From positions 124,001 through 188,000 of the forward strand of contig JAANDG010000239.1 in NCBI GenBank assembly GCA_036852015.1: 64,000 bases of DNA, written 5' to 3'. The stretch is from Pelodera strongyloides. Its lineage: Eukaryota > Nematoda > Chromadorea > Rhabditida > Rhabditidae. Position 1 is the stretch's first letter. Each line of letters opens with the position of its first letter. Below the pieces are notes generated by a model. The model did no database searches. It was not told the DNA's origin and saw only the letters and a list, made by a program, of their open reading frames with translations. Positions 27,737 through 40,000 of the stretch are shown here, one piece after another. A program made the translations under genes and the position numbers.

Positions 27737-27903
27737 TTAAAGCGAAATGCTAGCCCCTTTGGAAAATTTAATGATAAGCAAATCCTATGTATCCTATGCT
27801 AATTTTGTACGATTGCCGTGGACGATAATACACAATTATCATAGGATACATAGGATTTGCTTATCATATGCAAATTTTCAAAAGGGCTAGCATTTCGCTT
27901 TAA
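27737..27903. mobile_element. TTAA MITE, family A
   Basis: Complete palindromic copy bounded by TTAA at 27737 and 27900, with a 5-base deletion in the left arm relative to other copies. It stands exactly where upstream exons of gene C would be expected, between its first retained exon and the duplication breakpoint. Confidence 0.85.
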
Positions 27904-27957
27904 ACTCACGATCGCAAAACTGAGCACGCAATGCTTATTTATCATTTATTCATCCAC

Positions 27958-28020
27958 AAGGCCAGGACTACCAGGAGGCAGTGGAGCTCTTCAACCGAAT
28001 GTTTTACGCACTTGGGTAGT
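27958..28020 (+). other. Orphan exon-like fragment
   Basis: After an AG a plus-strand frame reads GQDYQEAVELFNRMFYALG then stop (TAG at 28017-28019). An AATAAA lies about 45 nt downstream and a GC palindrome GCCGCCTGAGGCGGC about 65 nt downstream. The composition looks coding but no other exons of such a gene were found; it may be a stranded last exon next to the duplication junction, or chance. Confidence 0.25.
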
Positions 28021-28312
28021 CTGATAAGCAACGCAACTACAGAAATATGATTCAATGTAATCAATAAACCTTTTCGCCGCCTGCCGCCTGAGGCGGCTGC
28101 TTTTTCTGCAAATCAATCAATAGTTCCTTTCACCAATTGTCTAAACTGCCGTAATCCGTCATAAGTTTCGACCAGCTACCGTAGTTTATTACACTTTCCG
28201 TTCGACGAACTACCACAATTTTAGCGAACTATACCGTAAATTACCGCTATTTGTAGTATCGCCGAAACGTATTCGCATGAAACATTTGCTGTGGAGGTAA
28301 CATTTAAGTGAT

Positions 28313-28483
28313 TTAAAGCGAAATACCTGCCGGTTTTTGAAACGCATCGTAGGCAACTGGATTCTTACGTATCTATGCTAAGTTGCTCAAATTTAGCTCG
28401 ATTTGTTATTCTCATTCATGCTCCTTTGCCCTTTGCATAAGCTGCATAAAAATGCAGGTGTACTGGATGTGTTTCGAAAACCA
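28313..28483. mobile_element. Family B MITE, right end deleted
   Basis: Duplicate of 3370-3558. The left TTAA border and arm are present, but the last part (GGTATTTCGCTTTAA) is missing; the arm stops at TTTCGAAAACCAG. Confidence 0.7.
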
Positions 28484-28540
28484 GAAGGAACCTCTATTGT
28501 CATTTCTTACAATAAGTAGTTGAAACGGTTTTTTTTGCAG

Positions 28541-28669
28541 GCAGCCATCTTTCAATGTTCAACGTTCAACCTGTGAACTATTTTCCTTTGCGCAGATCAT
28601 GCAATGAATGCGTGCCGCAGAACTCCAGCTATGGCCAGGGTTGACCGCTCCGTGTTTAAAGAGAAATAA
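28541..28669 (+). pseudogene. Duplicated last exon of BTB gene A
   Basis: Copy of 3623-3739 with its TTTTTGCAG acceptor. A 7-base repeat (GTTCAAC) and other small changes break the frame: after QCSTFNL a TGA follows. Downstream CADHAMN-type and RVDRSVFKEK codons remain recognisable. No other gene A exon was duplicated, so this is a non-functional fragment. Confidence 0.85.
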
Positions 28670-29079
28670 CAGCTGGTTTTTGAAACGTATTGCTCACACC
28701 TTTATGATTACAACACATGAACACATAGGAATGCAGTTATATGCCATTTCAAAAAGCGTGCCTGTTGTTCTACCAATAAAATTTTTGCAAGTTCTAGTGG
28801 GATGATACGGTCGTTATTCTAGTTTTTTTTTTGTGAAAGTGTTCGCGGTTCTTAATAATCTCATTATATGTTAGCTTAGTTTCTCTTTCTCAACATTTTT
28901 TGCCGAGTTTTTTGTTAATAAACTTGAATTTTGTCCTTGATCATCATGCTTTATTTGGTCGAGAATTAGGGATATACTTTCTGTAAAGGACTACGAAACG
29001 AATGCAGGTTTACTTTCACCGGGAAAAAAGTTGAATATCAAATTGAACACTGCACGTAAGATTGGAGTTTTCCTAGGGT

Positions 29080-29290
29080 GCGCGGCCCCGTTAGAGCGCG
29101 GCGGGGAGAGAAGATCACTGAGGAAACTTGGCCGGGGGGCGGCGCGCCCCCGGCCCCACGTCACGGGGCCGCGCACCCTCCGCGCGCCCCACGCCCGTGT
29201 CTGGCCCATTGGTCTGGGAAAGGCTACACCACCGAAAACCGCGGGGCGGCTGGTGCGCCAGGAGCGCGCCATAGGCGCGCGAGGACACGT
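29080..29290. other. GC-rich island
   Basis: Dense GCGCGG, GGCGCGCC and CGGGGCC words in an AT-rich neighbourhood. It is specific to copy 2. With the island at 31885-32070 it flanks the gene-like exons at 29853-31189. Long ORFs through it on both strands are compositional artefacts. Confidence 0.6.
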
Positions 29291-29852
29291 ACAATGGAAA
29301 CTGCAAGATACTCAGTGAAGGGGCATTTATTTACTACTACGCAGCGAAACCGCACGTGTTTTTCAACACTTGTGATCCGACAAACTGAGTGTTGTCTTAT
29401 CCAAAAGTTGTTGTAATTTTATGTTGTTCCACTTCAATTTAAACTATTGTCTTATTTAGTAAGTTTGTTGTCACTATTCTTGTTAATCATGTACTAACTA
29501 ACGGTTATAGTAAAAATATGTTTAGCGCAGTTTAGTTTGCATAAGTATTCATATATTCGATTTCTTAAATAATTGTTTGCGGCATAATCTAAAGGCTGCT
29601 ATCATACCGTAATCGCTTTAGAGTAGTGCACAATACGCGCACTTTCGCATTACTTCTCTTCGTTTCGCCATTATTTTTTACTCATTTGGTCTTCATTTTC
29701 TATTATGTTCCTTATGTAAGACATCTCTTAGCCCTTTTTGTCTCGATAAAGCTCCTTTTGACCTTTTCTTCGATGTAGTTGAAAATAATTTTGAGTTTCT
29801 TAACTTAAATGTATCAAATATAAAATGAAACGTCTCTATATTTACAGGGTTA

Positions 29853-31189
29853 ATGGCGGACCCAAAGGCCATCGTGAGAGCAACTGTATGGTCAGCTCAG
29901 GATGAGGCCAACTGGGTATGTCGTCTTTATTTTTGTCAAGTATCTTGATTAGTATTTTTAAGAGTATTCAAGATTCACCGTTTAGTAAGTTGTTTGAACC
30001 GATGTATTGAATACAAAATACATTGTAAATATCGGAGGCGTTGATGTGGAAATATGGAGATGTGGATGTTTATTTGTATTAGTAGGCACATAATGTTGAA
30101 TCTTAAATGAAACTTTTATTTTGTTTAGACGACAACCCATGGTAATTGTACGGGCGCAAACGCAGACAGTGTTCCCGAAGATGCGGTACAAGAGTAATAA
30201 AAAATAAGGTAAGAACGTATCTTAACTATAAACATTTTTTCATGTTTATTTTCTGTCCAGGGTTTTGTGGTTATCATTGTTTTTGTGTACTAGTTACTTA
30301 TATGTGCATTGTTTATCTTATGGATCATTCGATCATTGGCTTCGTACGTTAGTGCATATCTTCGATTACGCATCCATGCTGTATTTCTTGCTTGTAAAAA
30401 GTTAAAAAGTGATAGGTGATAGTGTACTCATTTCAGGCTTCCTAGTCTTACGGCGGACTTTGGACATCGTGCGGTACTCCACATGTGGGACAAAGAACTA
30501 TAGGGCAACTCCGGGACTCCGGCCACTTGAACACATCATCTAGGCAGGTATGGTTAATATTTTGTTTCCATGTGTTTTGCCTCCAAGTCATTTATAGTTG
30601 TGATTGTGTGCACGAAAGTGCCTGCTCCCTACCTCCCGTGGTGGGACGTGAAAGAAAGAGTGATTACGCGAATCAAGGATACGAAAAGACAAATTTACCC
30701 AACTGGGGTGGCTCCCATTCCATTCCATTCAAACAGCATACGACCAGCTCATTACCCATAATTTAGGATATCGCGGCCGTTTGTTAAAGCGAAATGCCAG
30801 CTCCTTAGGAAAATTTGCATATGATAAGCAAATCCTATGTATCCTATGCTAATTTTGTACGATCGTCCACGGCAATCGTACAAAATTAGCGTAGGATACA
30901 TAGTATTTGCTTATCATATGCAAATTTTCCAAAGGAGCTGGCATTTCGCTTTAAGATTTCGCATTTAATTGAATTAGTTTAGGGTTACACTTACGCAATT
31001 GATACTTGTGTGTTTTTCGTTATCAATGCCATATCTAATTTTTAACTTCTTCTTATTTCAGTTGACCGGTGTATCGATGTGGGTAACGTGTCGGCTTTAT
31101 TGCTACGCAGGGAAGGTAGCTGCATGGAGGGCGTACGAAACACCGTGAAGATGTTTCTTATCACGGAAGGGAAGATATCAAATGGATAG
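29853..31189 (+). CDS. Exon fragments of an unrecognised plus-strand gene
   Basis: After TTTACAG and 5 nt, an ATG opens 29853-29915 (MADPKAIVRATVW..QDEANW), donor GTATGT. Exon 30129-30185 follows in phase (TTTHGNCTGANADSVPEDA), donor GTACAA. A terminal block after TTTCAG, 31062-31189, reads DRCIDVGNVSALLLRREGSC..TVKMFLITEGKISNG then stop, needing one leading base. The block near 30437-30545, between AG and GTATGG, does not link these in a single frame. I do not recognise the family. It lies in the segment unique to copy 2, so it may be a transposed gene fragment or transposon cargo. Confidence 0.3.
30784..30954. mobile_element. TTAA MITE, family A
   Basis: Complete palindromic copy with TTAA at 30784 and 30951; ends read GCGAAATGCCAGCTCCTT. 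Inserted in the presumed last intron of the plus-strand fragment at 29853-31189. Confidence 0.9.
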
Positions 31190-31591
31190 ATACCCTAAGA
31201 TGAACCTTAGTAAGCTTAGTGTTACTTTGTGCAATATGTTTCGTGTGTTTATGGCATATTGTATTAAATGTAACTCGTTACTTTATTAGAAAATTAGCTG
31301 TGTAACGATGCCCATTTCCGTTTATGTTTTAACTGAACGTCAGCATATAGAAGGATTATTTTTTGTACTATATATACCTCTACTCTTATTGTAGTTGTAT
31401 CTACTTTTTGTTTTGGATTTTTACACCCCCGCAACTCCATTATCATAGCATTATATCGTAATATTTACCAGTAGAATTTTAACTCTCACTAACATTATTT
31501 TGTACTTACAATTGGGTTGCCTATCCACTTTTTGTTGCGTATTCTTAGTTATTAACTTACCAAAATTCCCCCAGATGTATCACTAATATCA

Positions 31592-31720
31592 TTTTGATTG
31601 GAATGAAAAATTGGAGTTTCGGTCGGGCGGGAATCGAACCAGCACCTTTTGTGCTGTGAGTGAAGTTTCTCGATTCCCGCCCGACCGAAACTCCTTCTTT
31701 CTTTTTCATTCCAATCAAAA
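31592..31720. repeat. Inverted repeat carrying tRNA B-box-like sequence
   Basis: Arms of about 50 bp (ATTTTGATTGGAATGAAAA.. and GGAGTTTCGGTCGGGCGGGA) pair with 31670-31720. On the minus strand the left arm contains GGTTCGATTCCCGCCC, which fits the tRNA T-loop/B-box consensus. Possibly two opposed tRNA-derived ends. Part of the spacer (TTTTGTGCTGTGAGTGAAG) is repeated at about 31785-31803. Confidence 0.6.
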
Positions 31721-31884
31721 CATAAAATTGGCTAAGAGCGGCCTTAATGCTCGAACATTTGAAACTAATATCATTATTATCGTTTTGTGCTGTGAGTGAA
31801 GTAAAGAGTAAAGTTATTCTGTATATTTGTTGTTTGTTGATTACTGTGTGGATTTACCGTTTTAGTGTATTATTTAATATGGAA

Positions 31885-32070
31885 TGGAAAGGGGGCGGGA
31901 CTCACGCCCATTTTCCCACGGTCCGCGCGCTCCCGGCGCACCTACGGCCCACTTTTTGAAGCGGGGCCGCGCGCTCCGGGCCCCGTTTTGGTGGCGCAGC
32001 CCTGCCTGGGCCCCGCACATTTCAGCGCGCCGCCCCGCGACTTTTAGCGCGCCGCCCCGCACCCAAAGTT
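31885..32070. other. GC-rich island with CGCGCCGCCCCGC repeats
   Basis: Contains AGCGCGCCGCCCCGC twice about 25 bp apart, and CCCGGCGCACC, GGCGCAGCC words like those in other dispersed GC patches (22380-22500, 26620-26700, 44070-44270, 45060-45160, 51720-51960). No coding call. Confidence 0.5.
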
Positions 32071-32114
32071 TCACGTTGATCGGGTAGGGAGGAACACCAT
32101 TTATCAAGCGAGAA

Positions 32115-32690
32115 CCTAATCCATATTCCCAATTCCCCACTACGTTTCCCATTAGAAACATTCTCTGGGGAACAGAAAACTGCATTTTACAGTGAGAGGC
32201 GCAGGGGAAAACTGTCAATTTCTCTTCGGGGAATTGAGTGTTGAACGTGTCATCAGCATACTTTCCTGAGCTTCAGACATAAAACGCCATCTTGATGGCT
32301 GGAGCGCAAGTAAAACTCCGGGAAACAGCATGAAAGCGGACTCCAGGCAAGGATGCAGCGCGGAGAAAAGGGAGAGAGCTGAAGAGGGAAACACGGTGTC
32401 GCGCGGGCACAGCATCAGCGTGCTGGGAAACGTGAGAGCGCGGCGTGGAAATGCGGGCGGGCAGGGTAGTGTACACGATGGATCGGTGCGGCGGCTGAGA
32501 TGGGCGCAATAAACGCTCGGCGGATGCGAATTCGGAAGATGCTCACTAGCCATTCATATTCCCCACATATTCCACCCTTAGGAAACATTCCCCGAGGAAC
32601 GGAAAACTGCACTTTACAGAGAGAGACGCAAGGGGAAACTGTTTTCTTCGGGGGATTTAATGATGAACGTGTCATCAGATTAGCGCATGG
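32115..32690. repeat. Pair of direct repeats of about 150 bp
   Basis: 32115-32270 and 32545-32690 share CATATTCCC, GAAACATTC, GGAAAACTGCA-TTTACAG, GAGGGGCGCA-type and GAACGTGTCATCAG words with many small differences. A more distant relative is at 4660-4775. Function unknown. Confidence 0.55.
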
Positions 32691-33199
32691 AACACAACGC
32701 AAAACTCAAGAATAACGAACAAGTTTGCAATGACAGCTACGAAGAAAACGAGCATGACTAATATGGAGTTTGTTATCAAAAGGCGCTTACTTAATTGTGA
32801 TTCCCAATAGCAAAATACTTTACACATAGGACACAAAACGCTACAAAACTACCCTAGTCATTATGACAGTTACTAGACGAAGAAAACGTGTACGAACTCG
32901 CTAATCAATAAGTGTTAACCTAAAAACAAGCCAACAACGAGTCAAACTAAAAAAATTCTAATATAGTACTCTACTCCACAACTGGATCAAAACAAACTAT
33001 GATAATAAATCTAAAGGGCTTGCCGAACTAGCCGAACAAACAATAAACAAGCCACGAATTAGTCTTCTCACTGGACCTTCAAAGGAAACCAACCAATAGT
33101 ACCAGTCAAATGTTCAATATTAGATTCAATACTCTTATAATAATTATAATAAAGTGTTGAAGGTCCAGGAGCCAATACGCGCTCGTAGTGGTAAAATTA

Positions 33200-36100
33200 G
33201 GTACTCCTTTTAAAATTAAAGCCAAAAACACACTAAGCAGGGCTAAGGCTTGAGGGGAGTGGGAGACACCAGTCATGTGAAGTTGTGAAGGTTCTTCACA
33301 AAAATGCCAAACAATTTCGGGCATCGGATACACATCCATGGAGAATAAGTGCTGCAGACGTGCAGACACCACAAGAGAGGACATCACACAAGTCGACCAT
33401 CAGCAATGCAGTCTCCAATCGTCCAATCTAAAAAGGGAAGCTTAGTTGGATTGTAAAGGAAGTAAATGAAGCCATTGGCGTAACCCGTAAGGCTTAAAAT
33501 GTGTTTCTACACACAAGCCTCCTATGGCTCCACCCACACGGATTATACGAAATTTGAATATAGGATAATGTCAGTTAATACATACCGTGATCGAATTGTT
33601 GACGGTAGGGAAGAGGAAGTAGGCACTGTTGGCGGATAGCAGAATCCCCCTTATACGGAGAAGAGGCACTGGGGCCAACCCAGGCTACCCAATCCGAGTC
33701 GAACAACATCGACCAGCCTAAAAGGAAAGGTTGATTACTTTTTAATAGCCAATGTAACAGTCCCAGTCGTAAGGGATAAGATCAAATGCCTGATATCACA
33801 TGACATGATCTCATATACAGTACAAGTCAGCCTCGAAAGGAAGCAAATATCATAAATTATTAAAACATGCCATGACGGGAATACTGCCTCGGGACGACCA
33901 GAATCAGTTGGGAGAGGAGAAACGGGACAAGGAACACTGCAAACCTTGGCGCCGCGTCGATGAATACACACAACAACGTCCAACGATGGGGTCAATCTAA
34001 AGAGAAAAGATTATTTCAATTGCAACGAACCAACAATGGGGTAAAAGTGTAGAATATTATTCCAGTGTCGATAGTAGTTTTATACCCTAAAGGAAAAACG
34101 CTACCCCCTAAGCACAAGGGTCGTACTGTTCCGACAGCAGAATACTACCCAAGCTAACAAAAAAAAAAGACCCCCATAGGGTAAAGTATACCCCAAAGCC
34201 CCAAATGGTACGTTAATTACTGTTCCGGGTAGTGAAGTGTTTAAGTTGGGGTAGCAAAAGCTCACACGTGAATCGCTAAATGGGATGAAGATTAAAGCAG
34301 TAAAGAAACATACCGTAATCCAACTACTGACAGTCGAGACGAGCGGAAGTAGCCAAGCGAAGACATGAGTCAGTCTGAGTTGAAGGAAGCGCACCCGCAC
34401 AAGGTGGCAGTTGACGCTCGGCTCGATCATCCAAGCACGAAACACATCCATGGTGAAAAGGTACTATCCTTGACCAATCCGAGTTGAACAACAACGCCGC
34501 CCAGTGACCAACCTAAATAGAATGATTACTTAACTTGTGTTGTAAAGGTTGCACAGGTGAGAAACGTGAGCACGTGAGCTCGGGTCAAAAGTGTGCTGTG
34601 ATGTGATGTGTACAGTGTACATTAAGTGAAGCTTGAATAAACGGCAATGATAGCATGACAGTAAAAACATACTGTGATCGAGGAGTCCACAGTTGAGTTG
34701 AGACAAACGGCATCACGGTTGGGGTACAAGATAAGGGCAGAGCAGGGGAGCAGTCAACTCCAAACTGCAGTCCAATTCGATCCATGACACACACAACGGC
34801 GACAGCACAGACTCATTCATCAAAGAACAGAACAGATGAACAGTCTAAAAAGGAAATATTATTGCTACGAAACAAATATTGTTCATAAGGCTTCCAGACT
34901 AGATAAACACAGACACAGTGAACCTAAGATGGGAGATGGGACAAAACAATAAACCACTAAGCGGTAAAACATACCGTTAACGACCTATTGGCAATCGATA
35001 CGAGCGGCGTCACGGAGAGCGGGAGGGCACCGGGCACAAAGGAGCACGCACCCTATTCGCGACTCGTAGATCACGGAAACGCAGGGCGGAGAGGAGACAT
35101 ACGGTAGCAATCTGAACCAAATCGAACAGCAGAGCCCAGCAACCAATCTAAAAAGCAAATATTATCAGTGTAAGTGGTAACAGAATATAACAGGTAGTTT
35201 ATAAGGCCTGTCGGCCTGTGACTAAATAAAATGCTATTAAATACACACTAGTCGTCAGCCTCAAACGAAGCGACGCAGTATCATAAAGCATAAAGCAATA
35301 AAAAACATACCGTGACCGAACGGGTAACAGTAGCATCCAGAGGGGCGTTATCACAATAGGCAGCGCAGACCTCAGGCGTGGGCGGGGGGCCTCCCCGCCT
35401 CCCCGAGGCGACTCCACCTACGACGCGTAGAACACACAAACCCATCGTACGGGATGGATAACCTAAAAAGAAAATATTGAGTAACTGATTTGTAAATGAA
35501 AAAAACTGGTGATTCATAAGGCCAGGTTCCACATAAAATAAGACAGCATACGAAGTAAACACCAATGAATGTTGAATCTCAAAAGGAGGCAAAGATAGTA
35601 AAGCAGTCAACGCATACCATAATCGACCATCCAACTCTTGAGTGAAAAGGAAGTAGAGTGAGGAGTAAGGAGCATGCAGATGGCAGTGGCATGTCCAGAC
35701 ACCAATCCACTTCCAGCCGGGATCCGAGTTGATAAACAAGTAACATCTTCGTACAGCCGCGATCAATCTGAAAAGAGAAACATTATTTATTATTTGTAAT
35801 GAAGCAAATATATCAGTCTCAATTTATTAGGTCATATGGTACACATCATTACGAGGAGCTTTACTACACGGTAATGATGGCAAGACAGCCAAAACATACC
35901 GTAATCCAACTTGACAGTCGAGGCGAGCGGGGGCGGAAACACAATTGAGAGCGCATGGGGCAGAGAAACAGGAGCAGCACCAATCCTATACGAGCCGAGT
36001 TGAGCAACAGCAACACACAGGCGCAGCGACATCGACGATCAGTCTACAAAAAAAATATGTTTTGCAAAGAAACACAAGTGTTCATGATGTCAGAGATTAT

Positions 36101-39100
36101 AGAATACGATTTAACACACACTAGTGCATCTAAACAAGGCAAAACCCGTGAACTAGTAAAACATACCCTGGTCGAACGTCGGACTGCTGAGTGCAGAACA
36201 GAGAAGGAGCCAGAGTTAGGAGGTCACGTAGATTGTAGTCGACCAGACACCAATCAACTTCGAGCCAGGAGCCGCGTAGACGCTCACAAAACAGCCCGAT
36301 GTCAGAGATGATCAATCTAAAACGGAAAACATCATTTGAGTTGCACAAATGAATAATGCAATGAAATGAAACAAATGTAATTCACAAGGACTCCATAACT
36401 TCATAAGGACAAATGCCAGGAACAATTAAAATGAGTTTTTATTTATATCAGTGAATCGCTAAACGAGAAAAGGATCATGAAGCAGTAAAATACATACCGA
36501 GAACGAAGAGACGGTAGGGATCAGAATTGTGACTGACTATTCAGCACACGGCAAGGGAGCAGACAGCACTTCTATTCGAGAACCCAGAAGCGTCCCGGTC
36601 CGTAGGAGAGAGCGGAGAGTCAGCTGATAGGAATCCATGATCCATGTACCGGACTGAACCACCTAAATACCAATCAATTATTTTTGAAAGCAACACAGGG
36701 CCCGTCCAACGAACGGGATTATTGAAACACAAAATTAACAAAAAAAAAAACAATGAGACAAAGATTATTGTGAGGAATTCAAAACATACCGTAATCCAAC
36801 TATTGACAGTCGCGACGAGGCGAGTGGAAGTTGAGCACATGAGAGAAAGCGCAGGGACCTCCTATTCGATTCGCGTAGGTAACAGCAGCGCACATCGATG
36901 GTCAATCTGAAATGTACACATTATTCGATGTGAAAATTAGCCAATGCAGCTAGCTAATGCGAACATGGACTGTCTAAATACGACTCTACACACATGTATA
37001 GGGAATCTAAAATCAGACAAATACCGTAAAGCAGTAAGTAAAAAAACATACCGAGATCGAACGGTTGTCTGAGAAACCACAGCTGGGAGCAGGCACCAAT
37101 CACCAATGCATTCGAGCCTCGTAGAAGAACACAACGATGGCGGTGATCAATCTAAAAAGAAAACGTAATTTGGTTTGCAAGGAAGCAAATGGAACAGTCG
37201 TAAGTGTAAGAAATTGTCCTTCTGTGGAGCTTGACGTCACGGTAATGAAAACAAGAAAAGGAAAATACATACCTTGATTCAATTATTGAGAGTCGAGAGG
37301 AGCACAAGGGAGAAAGAGAAATCCTCATGCACGGGAGAGAGGAGGAGGAACCAACACTCGAGACGCGTAGATCCTGCTAACCGTCCACACCGGAGACAAT
37401 CCAATAGAACATCAATCAATAGCAGCAGCGCCCAGTATCGTCTAAAAAGCATAATTAGTTGGCATGCAAGAAAATGTAGTTCATAAGGCTAGGGCCAAAG
37501 CTCATAATTTCAAATGTAGCTCAAATGTGCTTTTGCACAAACACACATTTTTATAGTAAGAGAGTGAAAACCATACCTAGTCCAACTGTTGAGCACAAAC
37601 ACACATTTTTATGGTAAGAGAGTAAAAAAAATCATACCTAGTCCAACTGTCGACAGTAGATGAGTAGAGAGACAGTAGACTGAGTAGACGAGCGGTTTTA
37701 CATTTTGTAGAGCAGGCACAGGGGAGCACGCATCATATTTGCGATTCGTAGACCACAGAAACAGCAACGAAAGGCGGAAGCGGAGTCCATATCCATAGAA
37801 AGGAGCCAATCCAAACGGTAACGGACTCTAAAAAGAAGGATTATTTAATTTGCAACGAACAACAGTAGTAATACATAAGGCTACGTGACCTGCTGCATCT
37901 ACATAAAATACGTTTTTAAACACGAACCTCAAGTGAGGCAAACATGAAGCAGTGAACAGGCAAAACATACCATATCTACACGGTTGCTTGTAGAGACAGT
38001 CAAGATTCACAGCTGGGAGAATAGACACAGGGCAGGCACTGGCAAGAATCATAGTCGAGAAGTTGAGCCTCGTAGAACACACATCAGCAGGTCCAATCCA
38101 GCGATAATCCGACTAAAAAGGAACATTGTTTTGCAACGGATACTGTAGATAGTCGCTAATAAGAAGAGAGACTACATCTGCACAAAATACATTCATACCC
38201 ACTAGTAGTTTATACCCACCTCAAAATGGGACAAGAACCGACAAGCAGTGAAAATATACCTTGTGGATAGTAGACGAGCACTCGAGCAGGAATCACGTGA
38301 ATCACGAGGAGAGGCGCAAACGGACAGATCAAAATCCTATCCTAATCGAGCCGGGAGCCGAGTTGAAGAACACACCACTCCAGCTGAGCGAACGTCAATC
38401 TAAAAGGAAAGATTATTTGGTTTGCAAGGAACCAAGTAGAACAAGGAACAGACTTAAGTTATTATGTCAAAAGAGTAACAATAACAATCATTATGTGGAG
38501 CTTGACTACACGGCAATGATAGTGAAACACTAAAGAACTATAAAACATACCATAGACAGTCCAAAGATTGACGGTCGATGTCGATACGAGCGTTATCACT
38601 GGGAGGAGAAGGAGAGAGAAGTAGAATAGAGTGGACCGAGTAGCGGGAACCAATCCAAAATATCCAATTCGTAGGGCGCCGGCCAGGAGAGTCCACCATA
38701 TGATACGCGACAATCCGATGCGAGTCGAACAACATCGCCGAGTAACCATTGTAACCAAACTAAAAAGTAAGGATTATTGATTATTTGATTTGCAACTAAG
38801 CAGTTATACATGAGGCTACGTGACCTAGAACTACACAGTATACGAATTTAAACACATAAGAGGGAATCTCAAACGAGGCAAAGATCGTGAAGCTGTCAAA
38901 ACATACCGTCATCAAGCGGTTGAGTGCAGGGACAGTTGGAAATCACAGTACACAAGGGGAAGGAGAAGGAGAGCAGACCGGCAGACGAGCCGACTCCATC
39001 CTGAGCGTAGAACTAGAACATACATCGCAGGAGCATCTTTCGATGATCAATCCAGCAATAATCGAGCTAAAAAGGGCGAATTATTATTTTTAGTTTTGCA

Positions 39101-40000
39101 ATGCAAAGGGGAATATAGCTAGAAGCTGACTAAGAGCAGATCAGCAGGTACCATTTAAAATACGAGTTTATACCCAATTGTAGTCATAAGGAGACAAGAA
39201 CAGTTAGTAAAAACGTACCGCGATCATCTCTTGAGTGTTGAGACCAGGTGCGGGGCAGATCCCAGTTAGGAGAGCGAGCACACGGTAGGGGAGCACGTAG
39301 ATCACACAACAGCATGAAGGAGCTAGGAACGTAGGTGAGAGAGGAACGTCCACGGATAGTCGGCAGGAAACCAAGCCATATTGCGCATTGAACCTAAATA
39401 ACAATCAATAAAATGTGAAACCAAAATACCAATCAAGAACAATCCACCTGTTCAAGGAACGAAGGAACAATAGTGAAATACCAATTATGCTAGCTGGAAG
39501 AGGAAGAGTACTTACCTATTATTCAGTCAAGAAGCAAAGGAAAGTGAGGAGAGCCGATACAGGGCAGACTCCAAGCCTATTCAAGCCGGAAGCCGCGTAC
39601 GAGAACGCACAACAGCACCGGCAGCATCCAACGACGACCAGCCTAAAAAAGGAAACCTTATTTGATGTGCAAAGGGTAACAACGGTAGTTCAAAAACCCA
39701 GGGTAGAGATAAACACGCTTTTACACATAACATAAACCAAGGTAATCTCCAAACTTGGTAAGGAACGCAAAGTAGCAAAAATGTAAAAAAAACATACCGT
39801 GGTCACACAGTAGAGTGTAGAGACGAGCAGGCAAGGTATCCATCCCATTTAGGAGAGCAGGCATGGCTCAATCCAATAATTGGGTCGCTGGTGTGGGTGG
39901 CGGAAACACAGACGTCCGGAGTGTTTGAGACAGCATGGCAGCGCTCGCCAGGAATCCGATTGACAACACAGACAGGGTCCTAAAACCAGAAAGAAATTAA
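33200..40000 (-). other. Array of exon-like modules, copy 2 (about 21 units)
   Basis: Same organisation as 5570-11300. Donors (CG|GTATGTTT type, minus strand) lie near 33582, 33868, 34311, 34669, 34971, 35307, 35612, 35898, 36161, 36494, 36786, 37050, 37270, 37575, 37635, 37968, 38258, 38546, 38901, 39214 and 39797. Units between about 36100 and 37500 have no direct counterpart in copy 1, and the donor region at 37575/37635 is itself a small tandem repeat. The exon-like blocks keep TGTTCGACTCGGATTGG-like words, but no frame runs through successive units and paired units differ by non-triplet indels. One donor (33868) reads GC instead of GT. Confidence 0.6.

Noticed and set aside
29031..29416. 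95- and 112-residue frames in the GC island
   Set aside because: Overlapping frames on both strands in compositionally biased DNA, no splice context, Arg/Pro/Ala-rich.
35281..35766. 161-residue minus-strand frame
   Set aside because: Runs through array acceptors and donors; the corresponding copy 1 region is frame-shifted. Treated as array sequence.
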